Source: Ferdinandcohnia humi_A (lineage in GTDB: Bacteria > Bacillota > Bacilli > Bacillales > Bacillaceae_L). From it: DNA of 64,000 bases. The DNA is taken from positions 114,939 through 178,938 of the forward strand of contig JBLKRX010000008.1 in the NCBI GenBank assembly GCA_047608075.1, written 5' to 3'. How positions within the stretch are numbered: position 1 is the first letter of the stretch; each line of letters starts with the position of its first letter. The notes under the pieces were generated by a model that did no database searches, was not told the origin of the DNA, and saw only the letters and a program-made list of their open reading frames with translations. The translations under genes were made by a program, and so were the position numbers. This document shows positions 1-8,643 of this stretch, one piece after another.

Positions 1-1
1 A

Positions 2-1258
2 GTAGCTATGGGACTTTTTACAATTGGCACAATACTTTCAGGTACGGCCCATGAATTTTCGATTCTTTTATTAGGGCGGATGATACAGGCTTCTGGATCA
101 GCGATTATGATGCCTCTGTTAATGAACGTGATGTTAGTAAGTTTTCCAGTAGAAAAACGTGGAACAGCAATGGGAGTCTTTGGCCTTATTTTAATGTTTG
201 CTCCTGCAATTGGTCCTACGTTATCAGGATGGATTATTGAACATTATGACTGGAGAATGCTGTTTCACTTTATTACTCCAATTGCTGCAATCGTCCTTAT
301 ATTAGGATTTATCATGCTTAAGGACAAAAAGGAAAAAGTTACCCTACGATTAGACTTTTTCTCGCTTCTTCTATCTAGTTTAGGTTTTGGTGGACTTTTA
401 TACGGATTTAGCTCTGCTGGTAGCAAAGGGTGGGATAGTCCACATGTCTATCTTTCAATCATTGTAGGTGTGGTTACACTTGTCTGGTTTATTGTAAGAC
501 AATCTAAACAAGAAAATCCTATGCTTAATTTTGGTGTATATAAATATCCGATGTTCGCTTTGTCTTCTGCGATTTCAATGATTGTTAATATGGCGATGTT
601 TTCAGGATTTTTACTGCTACCAATTTATGTTCAAACAATTCGTGGAATCTCTCCTATGGATGCAGGGTTGATGCTTTTACCAGGGGCCATCCTAAACGCT
701 GTAATGTCTCCAATTAACGGTAGATTATTTGATAAATTCGGTGGGCGGATACTCGCAATTACAGGTCTTACTATTACAACTGTTACAACTTATTTATTTA
801 GCCAATTAACGTTTGAAACAACCTATACATATCTTGTTGTTTTACATGCTGTTCGAATGTTTGGAATGTCAATGGTATTCATGCCTGTATCAACGAATGG
901 GTTAAATCAGTTACCAAGACAATTTTACCCGCACGGTACAGCAGTAAACAATACACTAAATCAGGTTTCAGCCGCAATCGGAACAGCGTTTTTAATTACG
1001 CTAATGTCAACAAAGCAGGAAGCTTCCGCTAAAACTGCACTAGAAGCGTTAGCTGCCCAGCCAACAGAGGCACAGCTTATCCAAATTAATCTTAATGCAA
1101 TGCTTGATGGAATAAACTATACGTTCTTTATTTCAACCTTCTTAATTTTACTTTCTCTTATCTTAGCTTTCTTCATTAAACGAGCAAGACAACCAGTGGA
1201 TTCTGTTGATAAAAAGAAACCTGAACCAAAGGCGGCACCAGCATTAGCAAAAAATTAA
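2..1258 (+). CDS. DHA2-type MFS drug exporter, 5' end outside window
   Basis: The reading frame is open from the first bases, so the N-terminus lies outside the window. The visible part is almost entirely hydrophobic, with about eleven or twelve membrane segments. It carries the antiporter motif C (GLILMFAPAIGPTLSGW, about residues 58-74 of the visible part), typical of proton-coupled drug exporters of the 14-helix DHA2 group (EmrB/QacA/LmrB type). A short lysine- and proline-rich cytoplasmic tail ends the protein. A rho-independent terminator follows. The substrate cannot be deduced. No regulator is visible because the upstream side is cut off. Confidence 0.85.
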   Translation, partial: VAMGLFTIGTILSGTAHEFSILLLGRMIQASGSAIMMPLLMNVMLVSFPVEKRGTAMGVFGLILMFAPAIGPTLSGWIIEHYDWRMLFHFITPIAAIVLILGFIMLKDKKEKVTLRLDFFSLLLSSLGFGGLLYGFSSAGSKGWDSPHVYLSIIVGVVTLVWFIVRQSKQENPMLNFGVYKYPMFALSSAISMIVNMAMFSGFLLLPIYVQTIRGISPMDAGLMLLPGAILNAVMSPINGRLFDKFGGRILAITGLTITTVTTYLFSQLTFETTYTYLVVLHAVRMFGMSMVFMPVSTNGLNQLPRQFYPHGTAVNNTLNQVSAAIGTAFLITLMSTKQEASAKTALEALAAQPTEAQLIQINLNAMLDGINYTFFISTFLILLSLILAFFIKRARQPVDSVDKKKPEPKAAPALAKN

Positions 1259-1262
1259 AAGT

Positions 1263-1307
1263 AAAAAAGGAGAAGTTATCCCTAGTGGATGGTTTCTCCT
1301 TTTTTTA
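1263..1307 (+). terminator. Rho-independent terminator after the MFS gene
   Basis: A stem AAGGAGAA/TTCTCCTT closes a loop of about 19 nt and is followed by a run of T, directly after the stop codon at 1258. Confidence 0.8.
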
Positions 1308-1316
1308 ATAGTAAAG

Positions 1317-1538
1317 TATAAAATTTTGAACAGAGTATTCTTCAATGTCTAGTTCCAGCGCCTACCCCGTCGAGGTCAAATAATCTGTTGCAAGAAAAGT
1401 TAAAGAGCGACTTTTTTGCAACAGAACATTTGCTTGTCGGACTTGCACAGGGATGTGCTGACGTCGACGTTCGACACAGGACATGGCGGTTTTTAGTTGA
1501 CGTTCCTCTGCATAGGTGATTGTGCTTTTCTTATTTAA
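1317..1538. repeat. Dispersed intergenic repeat, copy A
   Basis: About 220 bp, closely matched by copy B at 37028-37246 along its whole length. It begins with TATAAAATTTTGAACA, then has TGTCTAGTTCCAGCGCCTAC, a GAGCGACTTTTTTGCA segment, ACATTTGCTTGTCGG and a GACGTTCCTCT segment. It carries no ORF with a ribosome-binding site. Its right edge runs to the stop codon of natK on the other strand. This repeat accounts for most of the 1259-1530 gap. Confidence 0.9.
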
Positions 1539-2523
1539 TGGCAGGTATTTTGATTTTTAACGCAAATTCCTGCTCCTTATAAACAAAATCTAAAAACCCA
1601 CTGTGTCCCTCAACAATATCCTGAATTATTTTTGTACCTAGTCCTTCATGGCCATTTGCTTTAGTAGTATGACCAAATGTTTGAAACAGGTTATCTAGTA
1701 TATTTGTAGGAATCGGCAAGGAGTTATTTTTACATTGTATGATATGTAATCCACTTCTTTTATAAAACTGAATTGTAATCATTGCTTGTTGTTTTCGTTC
1801 GTTTTGCCATTCCTCACAAGCATCAATGCTATTGGAAAGGATATTTCCGAGTAGAGTCACAATTTTACTGTCTGTGAGTGGTAGGGTAGAAAGAGGTAAG
1901 TCAAAATCATAGACAATCTCTATTCCTGCTTTTTTCGCTCGACGATACATTTGATGTAAGACTCCTGCTACAACACCGCGTTCACCTTTAATGGATAGAT
2001 TTGTTTCCTTATAACCATCCACAATCTCATCTAAATAAGTCTTTGCTTCTTCGTTCCTTCCATTTTCCAGCATAAAATGTACGGCAGAAACATGCTTTAA
2101 AAAATCATGACGTTCACTTCTGACAACTCTAAACGTATCATTGAATTGTTGACGTTGTTCATCGAATTTTTTTATTTCTTCGTTTAAATTAAATAGTCTG
2201 TTTGAAAAAGAGAAGCGAGCATATTCAATTCCAACAAATAAAATCAAAGGTATTATGTATAGTAAGGTTGGCTTAACAGCTACATAAATAGAAGGAAGTG
2301 TAAGTTGCAATAAGAAAAATAGGATGTTCCATTTTACATCTAACGAAAGGATCCGAAAAAATGTCCTCTTTTGAAGAAGATAAGTAACCCCCACGACAAA
2401 TAAACTAGTTCCGTAGATTGGTATATGCCATGGCAGGGTTAAAAACAATGCATGTAGATGAACAATCCCCAGCAATGTAATAAATCCCCAGTATAATAGT
2501 GCTTGTTTCAAAAATGACGCCAC
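1531..2523 (-). CDS. natK: Sensor histidine kinase NatK
   Basis: The first 105 residues form about four or five membrane helices. A coiled linker and a SpoOB/AgrC-like dimerisation box follow, with RHDFLKH at residues 138-144 (H139 the probable phospho-acceptor). A GHKL ATPase domain comes next (N box around NILSNSIDAC, G box around GHEGLGTK). This is the architecture of B. subtilis NatK. The start is GTG, one base after the natR stop, so the two are translationally coupled. Divergent natAB confirms the assignment. It should phosphorylate NatR in response to a membrane or ion signal, the nature of which cannot be read here. Confidence 0.88.
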   Translation of the reverse strand: MASFLKQALLYWGFITLLGIVHLHALFLTLPWHIPIYGTSLFVVGVTYLLQKRTFFRILSLDVKWNILFFLLQLTLPSIYVAVKPTLLYIIPLILFVGIEYARFSFSNRLFNLNEEIKKFDEQRQQFNDTFRVVRSERHDFLKHVSAVHFMLENGRNEEAKTYLDEIVDGYKETNLSIKGERGVVAGVLHQMYRRAKKAGIEIVYDFDLPLSTLPLTDSKIVTLLGNILSNSIDACEEWQNERKQQAMITIQFYKRSGLHIIQCKNNSLPIPTNILDNLFQTFGHTTKANGHEGLGTKIIQDIVEGHSGFLDFVYKEQEFALKIKIPAIK

Positions 2524-2524
2524 C

Positions 2525-3223
2525 TTAAAAATAATGTTCTTGCAAAAAGTCTACTTTTTCCTTGGTAATCATTGCTTGTTCCTCGATACCTTCGAATGTA
2601 ACAATATATGAGTTTTTCGCATACAAAGAAAAGTTTTTCACATAGTGAATATTAATAATGAACGAACGGTGTGACCGAATAAAATCTCGTTCTCTCAGTT
2701 CACCCTCTAATTCATTAAGAGTCTGGTACGTTTTGATAGGTCCTGACTTCGTATAGATAGTCGTTGAACGTCCAGATCTTTCGATAAAAATAATGTCCTT
2801 CTTCTGGAGGATATGGATTTCATTTTTATGTTTTAGATATAATCTTCCATGGATTTCGGCTGACTTCGTTTTTTCGAGTAGACGTTCAATTGATTTGACA
2901 AGTCGTTCCTTTTGATAAGGCTTCATAATGTAATCATGAACATTTAGTTCAAATGCATGGACTGCAAATCCGCTACTACCCGTAACAAAAATAACCGAGA
3001 TGTTTAAAGCGTGAGAATGAATAATATCGGCTAGCTCATAACCGGATAAATTAGGCATCTCAATGTCGGCAATAAGCAAGTCAATTTCTTCTTTTTTAAT
3101 TTGCTCGTAGGCTTCCTCTGCAGAAAGGGTTGAAAAAACAATATCAACTCCAGGAACACTGCTCACAATTGCATGTAATTTATCTAAATCAATTAACCGA
3201 TCATCTACAAGACCTACCCTCAT
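2525..3223 (-). CDS. natR: LytTR-family response regulator NatR
   Basis: An N-terminal receiver domain has the phosphorylatable aspartate in LLIADIEMPNLSG (about residues 49-61). It is followed by a LytTR DNA-binding domain from about residue 130, with the FIRSHRSFIINI segment typical of this fold. I prefer the ATG at 3223, five nt after AGGGCGG, to the in-frame GTG 15 nt upstream. It forms an operon with natK and is divergent from natAB, the arrangement seen in B. subtilis. It probably activates natAB by binding the direct repeats at 3422-3451. Confidence 0.88.
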   Translation of the reverse strand: MRVGLVDDRLIDLDKLHAIVSSVPGVDIVFSTLSAEEAYEQIKKEEIDLLIADIEMPNLSGYELADIIHSHALNISVIFVTGSSGFAVHAFELNVHDYIMKPYQKERLVKSIERLLEKTKSAEIHGRLYLKHKNEIHILQKKDIIFIERSGRSTTIYTKSGPIKTYQTLNELEGELRERDFIRSHRSFIINIHYVKNFSLYAKNSYIVTFEGIEEQAMITKEKVDFLQEHYF

Positions 3224-3421
3224 GTAAACCGCCCTCACATACTTACTCTGTTAAACTATATTGTTGATAATCAATAGAATGATTTGGCTTCCATCTACCT
3301 CTTGTTCCTCATGAAAAAATTACACACTTTGACAGGGTCCATACTTAAATATATCCGAAATAAACCTTTCAAATTAGCAATCTTTTCTTATTTTACCATC
3401 TTTAGTACGAAATTTGACCTT

Positions 3422-3451
3422 TTCGCGACAAAAAGTGGAATATTCGCGACA
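3422..3451 (+). promoter_or_regulatory. Putative NatR (LytTR) direct-repeat operator
   Basis: TTCGCGACA occurs at 3422-3430 and again at 3443-3451, 21 bp apart on the same face of the helix, the spacing LytTR dimers use. A -10 like TATGAT lies at 3481-3486 with no good -35 at the right distance, as expected for an activator-dependent natA promoter. Confidence 0.6.
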
Positions 3452-3521
3452 TAGTTGAAGACTTCTTTCCAGGAACTTTGTATGATAAGAGCATGAAGAA
3501 TACAGACGAGGTGAAAGTTAA

Positions 3522-4274
3522 ATGATACAAATTAACGAGGTTACAAAGAAATTTAAAGATAAAAAAGTGTATGTTACAGCATTGAAGCATGTATCGTTTA
3601 CTATCCAAAAGGGTCAGGTAGTTGGACTTTTAGGGGAGAACGGGGCTGGTAAGACAACTCTACTCCGTACGATAGCAACTTTATTAACTCCAACGGAAGG
3701 AAACGTTAATGTTGGTGGATATGATACACAAAAAAATCCTGAAGAGGTTAAAAGTAGAATCGGAGTTTTATTCGGTGGAGAGACAGGGTTATATGATCGG
3801 CTAACTGCACGTGAAAATCTTGAGTATTTTGCTGCCTTATATGGATTAAGTAAGCATGAAACAAAAGTACGGATTGACGATTTAGCTCGCATGTTTGGAA
3901 TGAGAGATTACTTGGATCGAAAGGTTGGTGGATTCTCAAAAGGGATGAGACAAAAGGTAGCAATTGCACGAACATTGATTCATAACCCGGAAATCATTCT
4001 CTTTGATGAACCAACTACAGGCTTAGATATTACTTCATCAAATGTGTTTCGTCAGCTGGTCCATCAGCTAAAACGAGAAGGCAAAACCATCATCTTCTCA
4101 AGTCACATTATGGAAGAGGTTTCGATGCTTTGTGATTCGGTTGCAATGATGCATAAAGGAGAGCTTGTGTATCATGGGGATATTGAGGACTTGTATCGAA
4201 AAGAAGGAAATAGAGATTTGAATTATATTTTCATGAGCAAACTGGTAAGGGGAAATGAAAACTATGCTTCGTAA
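3522..4274 (+). CDS. natA: ABC transporter ATPase NatA (sodium/drug export)
   Basis: A single ABC ATPase domain of 250 residues. The Walker A is GLLGENGAGKTT (35-46), the signature is GGFSKGMRQKV and the Walker B is IILFDEPTTGLD. The C-terminus is short. The DRR/NatA-like sequence, the overlap with a NatB-type permease and the divergent natRK system support NatA, which in B. subtilis drives ATP-dependent sodium efflux with NatB. The ribosome-binding site is GAGGTGAAAG before ATG. Confidence 0.88.
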   Translation: MIQINEVTKKFKDKKVYVTALKHVSFTIQKGQVVGLLGENGAGKTTLLRTIATLLTPTEGNVNVGGYDTQKNPEEVKSRIGVLFGGETGLYDRLTARENLEYFAALYGLSKHETKVRIDDLARMFGMRDYLDRKVGGFSKGMRQKVAIARTLIHNPEIILFDEPTTGLDITSSNVFRQLVHQLKREGKTIIFSSHIMEEVSMLCDSVAMMHKGELVYHGDIEDLYRKEGNRDLNYIFMSKLVRGNENYAS

Positions 4275-5421
4275 AATTTATATTAAAGAATTAAAAGATA
4301 GTTTCAGAGATCGTAGAACACTACTACTAACGGTTTTATTGCCAATCATTATGATGACAGGAATGACCTTCTTCTATGAAAGTCTAATCTCAGATGGAGA
4401 AGGGGAAACTTTTAATCTTGCAGTGCAAGATACAGCAGCTGCAGACATGGAACAAGTTTTTTCAGGATTTGAAAACATTGAGCTAATCCCATCATCAGAC
4501 CCGGAAGCAGCACTTGAAGAAGGAGATGCACAAGCAGCCATTGTTGTAACACCTGGATTCATAAGTCAGGTTCAAAATGGTGCAGAAGCAACAGCAACCA
4601 TTATTGGAGATTCATTTAGTTCAAAGTCAACAGCTTTAATGAGTATGGTTGAGAGTGCCCTTACAGGCTTTGAAAAAACGGTAATCACACAACGTCTTCA
4701 ACAAGGTGGTATGGATCCTGCTCTAATGCAACCATTCACAGTTGAGTACAAAGAGATAACAGAAGAAAATCCGCATGTTGATTTACTGGCTATGTTAATT
4801 CCGCTTATTTTAGCAATTGCCATTGGTGTAGGTGCAGGTCCTTCTGCAGCAGATCTATTTGCGGGAGAAAAAGAGAAGAAAACAATGGAAGCTTTATTAA
4901 TGACGCCTGTAAAACGTTCAACAATGTTGTTTGCAAAGTGGTTAACCATTACAACAATTGGTTCAGTAATTGGAATTGTAACGTTAGGTGTAGTGGCTTT
5001 GGAAATTACATTATTAACGGAAAATCTTAAGAAAGCAGTATCTTTTGGAGATAACGGAACTATCATTATCGCAACGGCTTTATTTGTGTCAATTGTTTAT
5101 GCAGCATTTAATGCTTCATTATTAATGATTACAAGTATTCTGGGGAAAACAATTAAAGAATCCCAAAGCTATAGTTCACCGGTCATGATGCTAAGCATGT
5201 TCCCAGTAATGATCATTACCGGGGTGGGAATAAATGAATTAACGACATTCCATTTTATTATTCCGATTATGAATGTATTTACGATCTTAAAAGAATTACT
5301 ATTTGGAATTGTGAACTACCAACATATCTTACTTGCTATCGGAAGCAATATCATATGTGTGATAATTTTCTTCGTCATTGGCCGCATTTTATTCTTGAAA
5401 GATAAGTGGGTAATGAACTAA
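4255..5421 (+). CDS. natB: ABC-2 type permease NatB
   Basis: 388 residues. One N-terminal membrane helix is followed by a large extracytoplasmic segment of about 140 residues and then five or six C-terminal helices, the ABC-2/NatB topology. The cytoplasmic GEKEKKTMEALLMTPV segment, conserved in NatB-like permeases, is present. The gene overlaps natA by 20 nt, so translation is coupled. It forms the membrane channel for the NatA ATPase. Confidence 0.87.
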   Translation: MKTMLRKIYIKELKDSFRDRRTLLLTVLLPIIMMTGMTFFYESLISDGEGETFNLAVQDTAAADMEQVFSGFENIELIPSSDPEAALEEGDAQAAIVVTPGFISQVQNGAEATATIIGDSFSSKSTALMSMVESALTGFEKTVITQRLQQGGMDPALMQPFTVEYKEITEENPHVDLLAMLIPLILAIAIGVGAGPSAADLFAGEKEKKTMEALLMTPVKRSTMLFAKWLTITTIGSVIGIVTLGVVALEITLLTENLKKAVSFGDNGTIIIATALFVSIVYAAFNASLLMITSILGKTIKESQSYSSPVMMLSMFPVMIITGVGINELTTFHFIIPIMNVFTILKELLFGIVNYQHILLAIGSNIICVIIFFVIGRILFLKDKWVMN

Positions 5422-5535
5422 GGAAAGCGTAAGTTTCTTAAAAAGGAACGAATTATTTACTATTTGAAAACAACCGACTTATTAGGGGAACTAGTTCGGT
5501 TTTCTAGTATAAAACAAAATTTCAGAGCACCAATT

Positions 5536-5574
5536 AACAGTCCATTTCGTATATGATTTGGACTGTTTTATTTT
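5536..5574 (+). terminator. Terminator of the natAB operon
   Basis: Stem AACAGTCCA/TGGACTGTT with a T-rich tail. A second, weaker hairpin (AACCGA/TCGGTT) lies near 5470-5503. Confidence 0.65.
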
Positions 5575-5860
5575 AATGGCTCTTTTGGGTAAACTCTGTT
5601 GCTCTCTGTAACAGTTTAGTGGTGACTTCTGATAAAGTTTGGTGAATTCTAGGTAACATATTTAGTTCAGGGGTGTATTCTGCCAGCTTTGATGAATTCA
5701 AGAGTAGCCGTTTCTGAATAATATACCCATCTGTAAAAACTAAATAGTAAACACGTTCAAAAAAAACAATAGTCTCTGCGAAAACAGCCATTTTAATTGA
5801 TATTTGCACCATACGAATTAAAACGTTTAAACAATTGCGAATTGATTCAATGATATTCAT
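5573..5860 (-). CDS. Small hypothetical protein, doubtful
   Basis: 95 codons with a plausible amphipathic sequence (hydrophobic stretch about residues 14-35, charged helix at the end). The family is not recognised. No Shine-Dalgarno site precedes the ATG, and the ORF ends at the natAB terminator. It could be a real orphan gene or chance. Only the open frame and reasonable amino-acid composition support it. Confidence 0.35.
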   Translation of the reverse strand: MNIIESIRNCLNVLIRMVQISIKMAVFAETIVFFERVYYLVFTDGYIIQKRLLLNSSKLAEYTPELNMLPRIHQTLSEVTTKLLQRATEFTQKSH

Positions 5861-6000
5861 TTATTACAGGTTTGATTTATGGATATTTATGGTAAATTTA
5901 AAAAGGGCGTTGTTCACTAACTTGGGCGGTTGGTTAAATAAATACTAGAAACAGTCAATCCAAAAGTGTTGTCTTTACTCCATCCAGGAGGGGAAACAAA

Positions 6001-6492
6001 ATGAAGAGGTTAAAATATGTGGGAGTGGCTGGAGTTATTATGTTGCTGATTGGAGTAGCAATATTGTGGGCAACAGCCAAGATGAAAGACCATAAGGATA
6101 TGCTGAACAACTCTGATGCATTTGTGAACAGTAATAATGGTACAGTTTATTGGTTTGAACTAACAAGTAGAAGAGGGAAAGTGGAGGGGAAACTTCACCA
6201 ACAGAGATTCATAGAAAAAGTCGGGAAAGCACCGGTTATGGAAGAGAAAAAATACCCACTGGCTGGAGAAATAACCGAAAATGGGTATGTATTTAGGGTG
6301 AATATTGGAGATGAACTCATAACATTTGACGCTTGGTTCTCTGGACCACATCTTTCAGTACAAAAGCATGGGGAAAAAGACAACGTATTATACAATCCTG
6401 TTAATCAGGAAGAGCTTAATGGGTATGTAAAAGCGTTACAAGATTATCACACGGAAGAAAAAGAAAAGAAACGTATGAGATTTCTTTTCTGA
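6001..6492 (+). CDS. Membrane-anchored protein of unknown function, first part of a frameshifted gene
   Basis: Starts 8 nt after a strong AGGAGGGG site. Residues 7-25 form an N-terminal membrane anchor, and the rest looks extracytoplasmic and beta-rich. I recognise no named family. Residues about 46-140 resemble the protein encoded in the next frame at 6479-6844: both have a G-x-L/V-x-G-x-L core, a conserved Tyr-x-Leu-x-Gly-x-Ile-Thr stretch and a C-terminal acidic helix. The frame ends inside a charged lysine-rich linker (EEKEKKR), exactly where the second frame opens. The original gene was probably one longer two-domain protein. Confidence 0.6.
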   Translation: MKRLKYVGVAGVIMLLIGVAILWATAKMKDHKDMLNNSDAFVNSNNGTVYWFELTSRRGKVEGKLHQQRFIEKVGKAPVMEEKKYPLAGEITENGYVFRVNIGDELITFDAWFSGPHLSVQKHGEKDNVLYNPVNQEELNGYVKALQDYHTEEKEKKRMRFLF

Positions 6493-6844
6493 ACTTCGAA
6501 GTGTTTACGGATATCTTTACTTCGATAAGAGCGGCTCGTTCCAGTTGTTCATCAATATCGATGAAGCTTTACTCCAAGGCGAATTGACGGGCTCTCTTCT
6601 CTTGATGGATGATACGGGTGAAGAACTAAAGGAAACCAGATATGGATTGAATGGAATAACTGATGGGCTGATGGTGAAATTCTTTACTACCGTAAACGGA
6701 AAAGAAACCAAGTTGGAAGGCAATTTTCATGAAGGTGCCACTGAATTCAACCTATCGTTTTGGACAACCGACAAAAAACTGTCGTTTCACGCTGTAACAG
6801 AGGAAGAATTTAATCATATATACAAAGAAATTAAAAAGAAGTAG
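6479..6844 (+). pseudogene. Second domain of the 6001 gene, displaced by one reading frame
   Basis: The frame is open from 6479, before any start codon, and encodes protein-like sequence (SELRSVYGYLYFDK) upstream of the first possible start, a TTG at 6545. That TTG has no ribosome-binding site. Removing one base in the T-rich stretch near 6481-6488 would fuse it to the upstream gene and give about 280 residues with two similar beta-rich domains. It may be a true frameshift mutation, a sequencing error or programmed slippage. As it stands the second domain is probably not translated on its own. Confidence 0.5.
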
Positions 6845-6876
6845 AGATAAAATTCAATAATCATATAAATAAAAAA

Positions 6877-6908
6877 TTGCTCAGAGGCTTCTTTATTACC
6901 CTGAGCAA
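6877..6908. terminator. Bidirectional terminator hairpin
   Basis: Stem TTGCTCAG/CTGAGCAA between convergent genes. An A-run precedes it (a T-run for the minus-strand xyn operon), and TTTC follows on the plus strand. Confidence 0.6.
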
Positions 6909-6996
6909 CTTTCAAAAACTTACCTGTAATCATGAGGGTCGGTGTTTATTTTTGATAAGTATAAAACTAAAAAGAAACTGATTCAAAGGAAATGTT

Positions 6997-8610
6997 CTAC
7001 TTACTTATCGCTTTATAAATAAAATAATCGAAATCGGCAGGTTTATTTTGCCCAGATGTATCCTGACATTTCATTCCAACAAATGCACCTGTAAAGAAAC
7101 CTCCACCTTGGATGTAATCATCTGATAGTTTATATGATTCGAATTTTATCGGGATAAGTGTCCAGTTATTACCATCAAAAGAATAAGAATACTGGTAAAT
7201 ATGGGTATTTACCTCTACACGTAAGTATACATACTCAATCTCAGCTGGAATGACAATCTCTTCTCCTAGCAGCGGCGCACCAAATGAGAAGTTATCACAA
7301 GTCATAAGTTCTAGTATTCTTCCATTTTCCTCATTCCATGAGATCTGCAGAGAAGTCCAATTTTGGGTATTATAATAATTGACTAACCCAGCAGATTGTT
7401 GGAAGGTTTCGGGATGAAATGCAACCTTTGTTTCTGCTGTAAAATTAAAATGCTGCCAGCGTCTAGCAATAAAAGCTTGAGTAAATTTGGATGTTAACGA
7501 TTCCTTTCCATACAAGCGTAAATGCCCAGGATTATCTGTTAGGGATAACGTATCATCTTCTAATGGAACACGTAATGACTGGAAGTGAAGATTAAGAGTT
7601 TTAGAAGAAAAGTCATCTTTTTCCGGATAATCTCTTTCCCATTTTACTTCCTCAATTGCAGGGCCGATAATTTCAACTGATGGTTGGTTCCCTCCGGCTA
7701 CATAGGGCCAATCATTTTTCCATTCCAAACGTTGAATTGCTGTTTCCCTTCCAAGCGGGCAGAATCCTCTTGGATCCAGTAAGGCATGTTCACCACGAGG
7801 TAATGGGCGACCGGTCAAATGAACAAGAAACCACTCATTAGTATGAGTATGTACAATTGAAGCATGACCAGCTTTTTGTAATGGATTCCTTGGATAAGGG
7901 AATGAAGTAATCAGTGGATTCTCTGGATGTACTTCATATTGGCCAAACAAGTCTTTTGAGCGTGCAATGGTTGCTTGATGTTCATACTTTGTGCCGCCTT
8001 CTGCTGTTAATAGATAGTAATAACCGTTCATTTTATATAAGTGAGGTGCCTCAGTAAGCTTAATATCCGTTCCTTTAAAAATAACTTCCGCTTTACCAAT
8101 CAATTTTTGTTCTTCTACACTGTACTCCTGTAGGACAATACCATAAAAATTATGATTTCCAACTCGGTGGTCCCAAAGCATGTTGACTACGTATTTTCTT
8201 CCATCATCTTCATGAAATAAAGAAGGATCGAATCCGGAGCTGTTGAGACGATTTGGTTCGGACCAAACTCCATCAATTGTATCGCAGGTAACAAGGTAAT
8301 TATGGCAGTCCTTCCATTGGCCCTCAGTAACCTTCACGTCTGTATATATAAGCCAGAACTTTCCGTCGTTGTAAGACAAGGCAGGGGCCCATATTCCACC
8401 AGAATCTGGATTTCCTAACATATTTAATTGGCTTAAACGGTTAAGTGGTCTTGATACTAAGCGCCAATTTTTTAAATCTTTCGAATGGTAAATACCAACA
8501 CCTGGAAACCATTCAAAAGTTGAAACTGCAATATAGTAGTCTTCTCCTGCTCGACAAATACTAGGGTCTGGATTAAAGCCTGATAAAATCGGGTTTTGAA
8601 TAGTTGTCAT
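6997..8610 (-). CDS. xynB: Glycoside hydrolase family 43 beta-xylosidase
   Basis: 537 residues, the usual length for cytoplasmic GH43 subfamily 11 beta-xylosidases. The N-terminal five-blade propeller carries the family residues: Asp15 in GFNPDPSICR (general base), Asp in GFDPSLFHE (near 128) and Glu in LTEAPHLYK (near 186, general acid). Residues from about 330 on form the C-terminal beta-sandwich typical of the subfamily. There is no signal peptide, so it should cleave imported xylo-oligosaccharides to xylose. It lies 33 nt downstream of xylR on the same strand, probably co-transcribed. Confidence 0.92.
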   Translation of the reverse strand: MTTIQNPILSGFNPDPSICRAGEDYYIAVSTFEWFPGVGIYHSKDLKNWRLVSRPLNRLSQLNMLGNPDSGGIWAPALSYNDGKFWLIYTDVKVTEGQWKDCHNYLVTCDTIDGVWSEPNRLNSSGFDPSLFHEDDGRKYVVNMLWDHRVGNHNFYGIVLQEYSVEEQKLIGKAEVIFKGTDIKLTEAPHLYKMNGYYYLLTAEGGTKYEHQATIARSKDLFGQYEVHPENPLITSFPYPRNPLQKAGHASIVHTHTNEWFLVHLTGRPLPRGEHALLDPRGFCPLGRETAIQRLEWKNDWPYVAGGNQPSVEIIGPAIEEVKWERDYPEKDDFSSKTLNLHFQSLRVPLEDDTLSLTDNPGHLRLYGKESLTSKFTQAFIARRWQHFNFTAETKVAFHPETFQQSAGLVNYYNTQNWTSLQISWNEENGRILELMTCDNFSFGAPLLGEEIVIPAEIEYVYLRVEVNTHIYQYSYSFDGNNWTLIPIKFESYKLSDDYIQGGGFFTGAFVGMKCQDTSGQNKPADFDYFIYKAISK

Positions 8611-8643
8611 ACAAAAACACCTCTCGACTCATATTTAATATTT

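Noticed and set aside
1317..1538. A CRISPR array or tRNA cluster in the repeat regions
   Set aside because: The repeat is a single long unit, with no short direct repeats and spacers and no cas genes near.
4374..5066. Minus-strand ORFs inside natB
   Set aside because: Antisense shadows of a well-supported gene.
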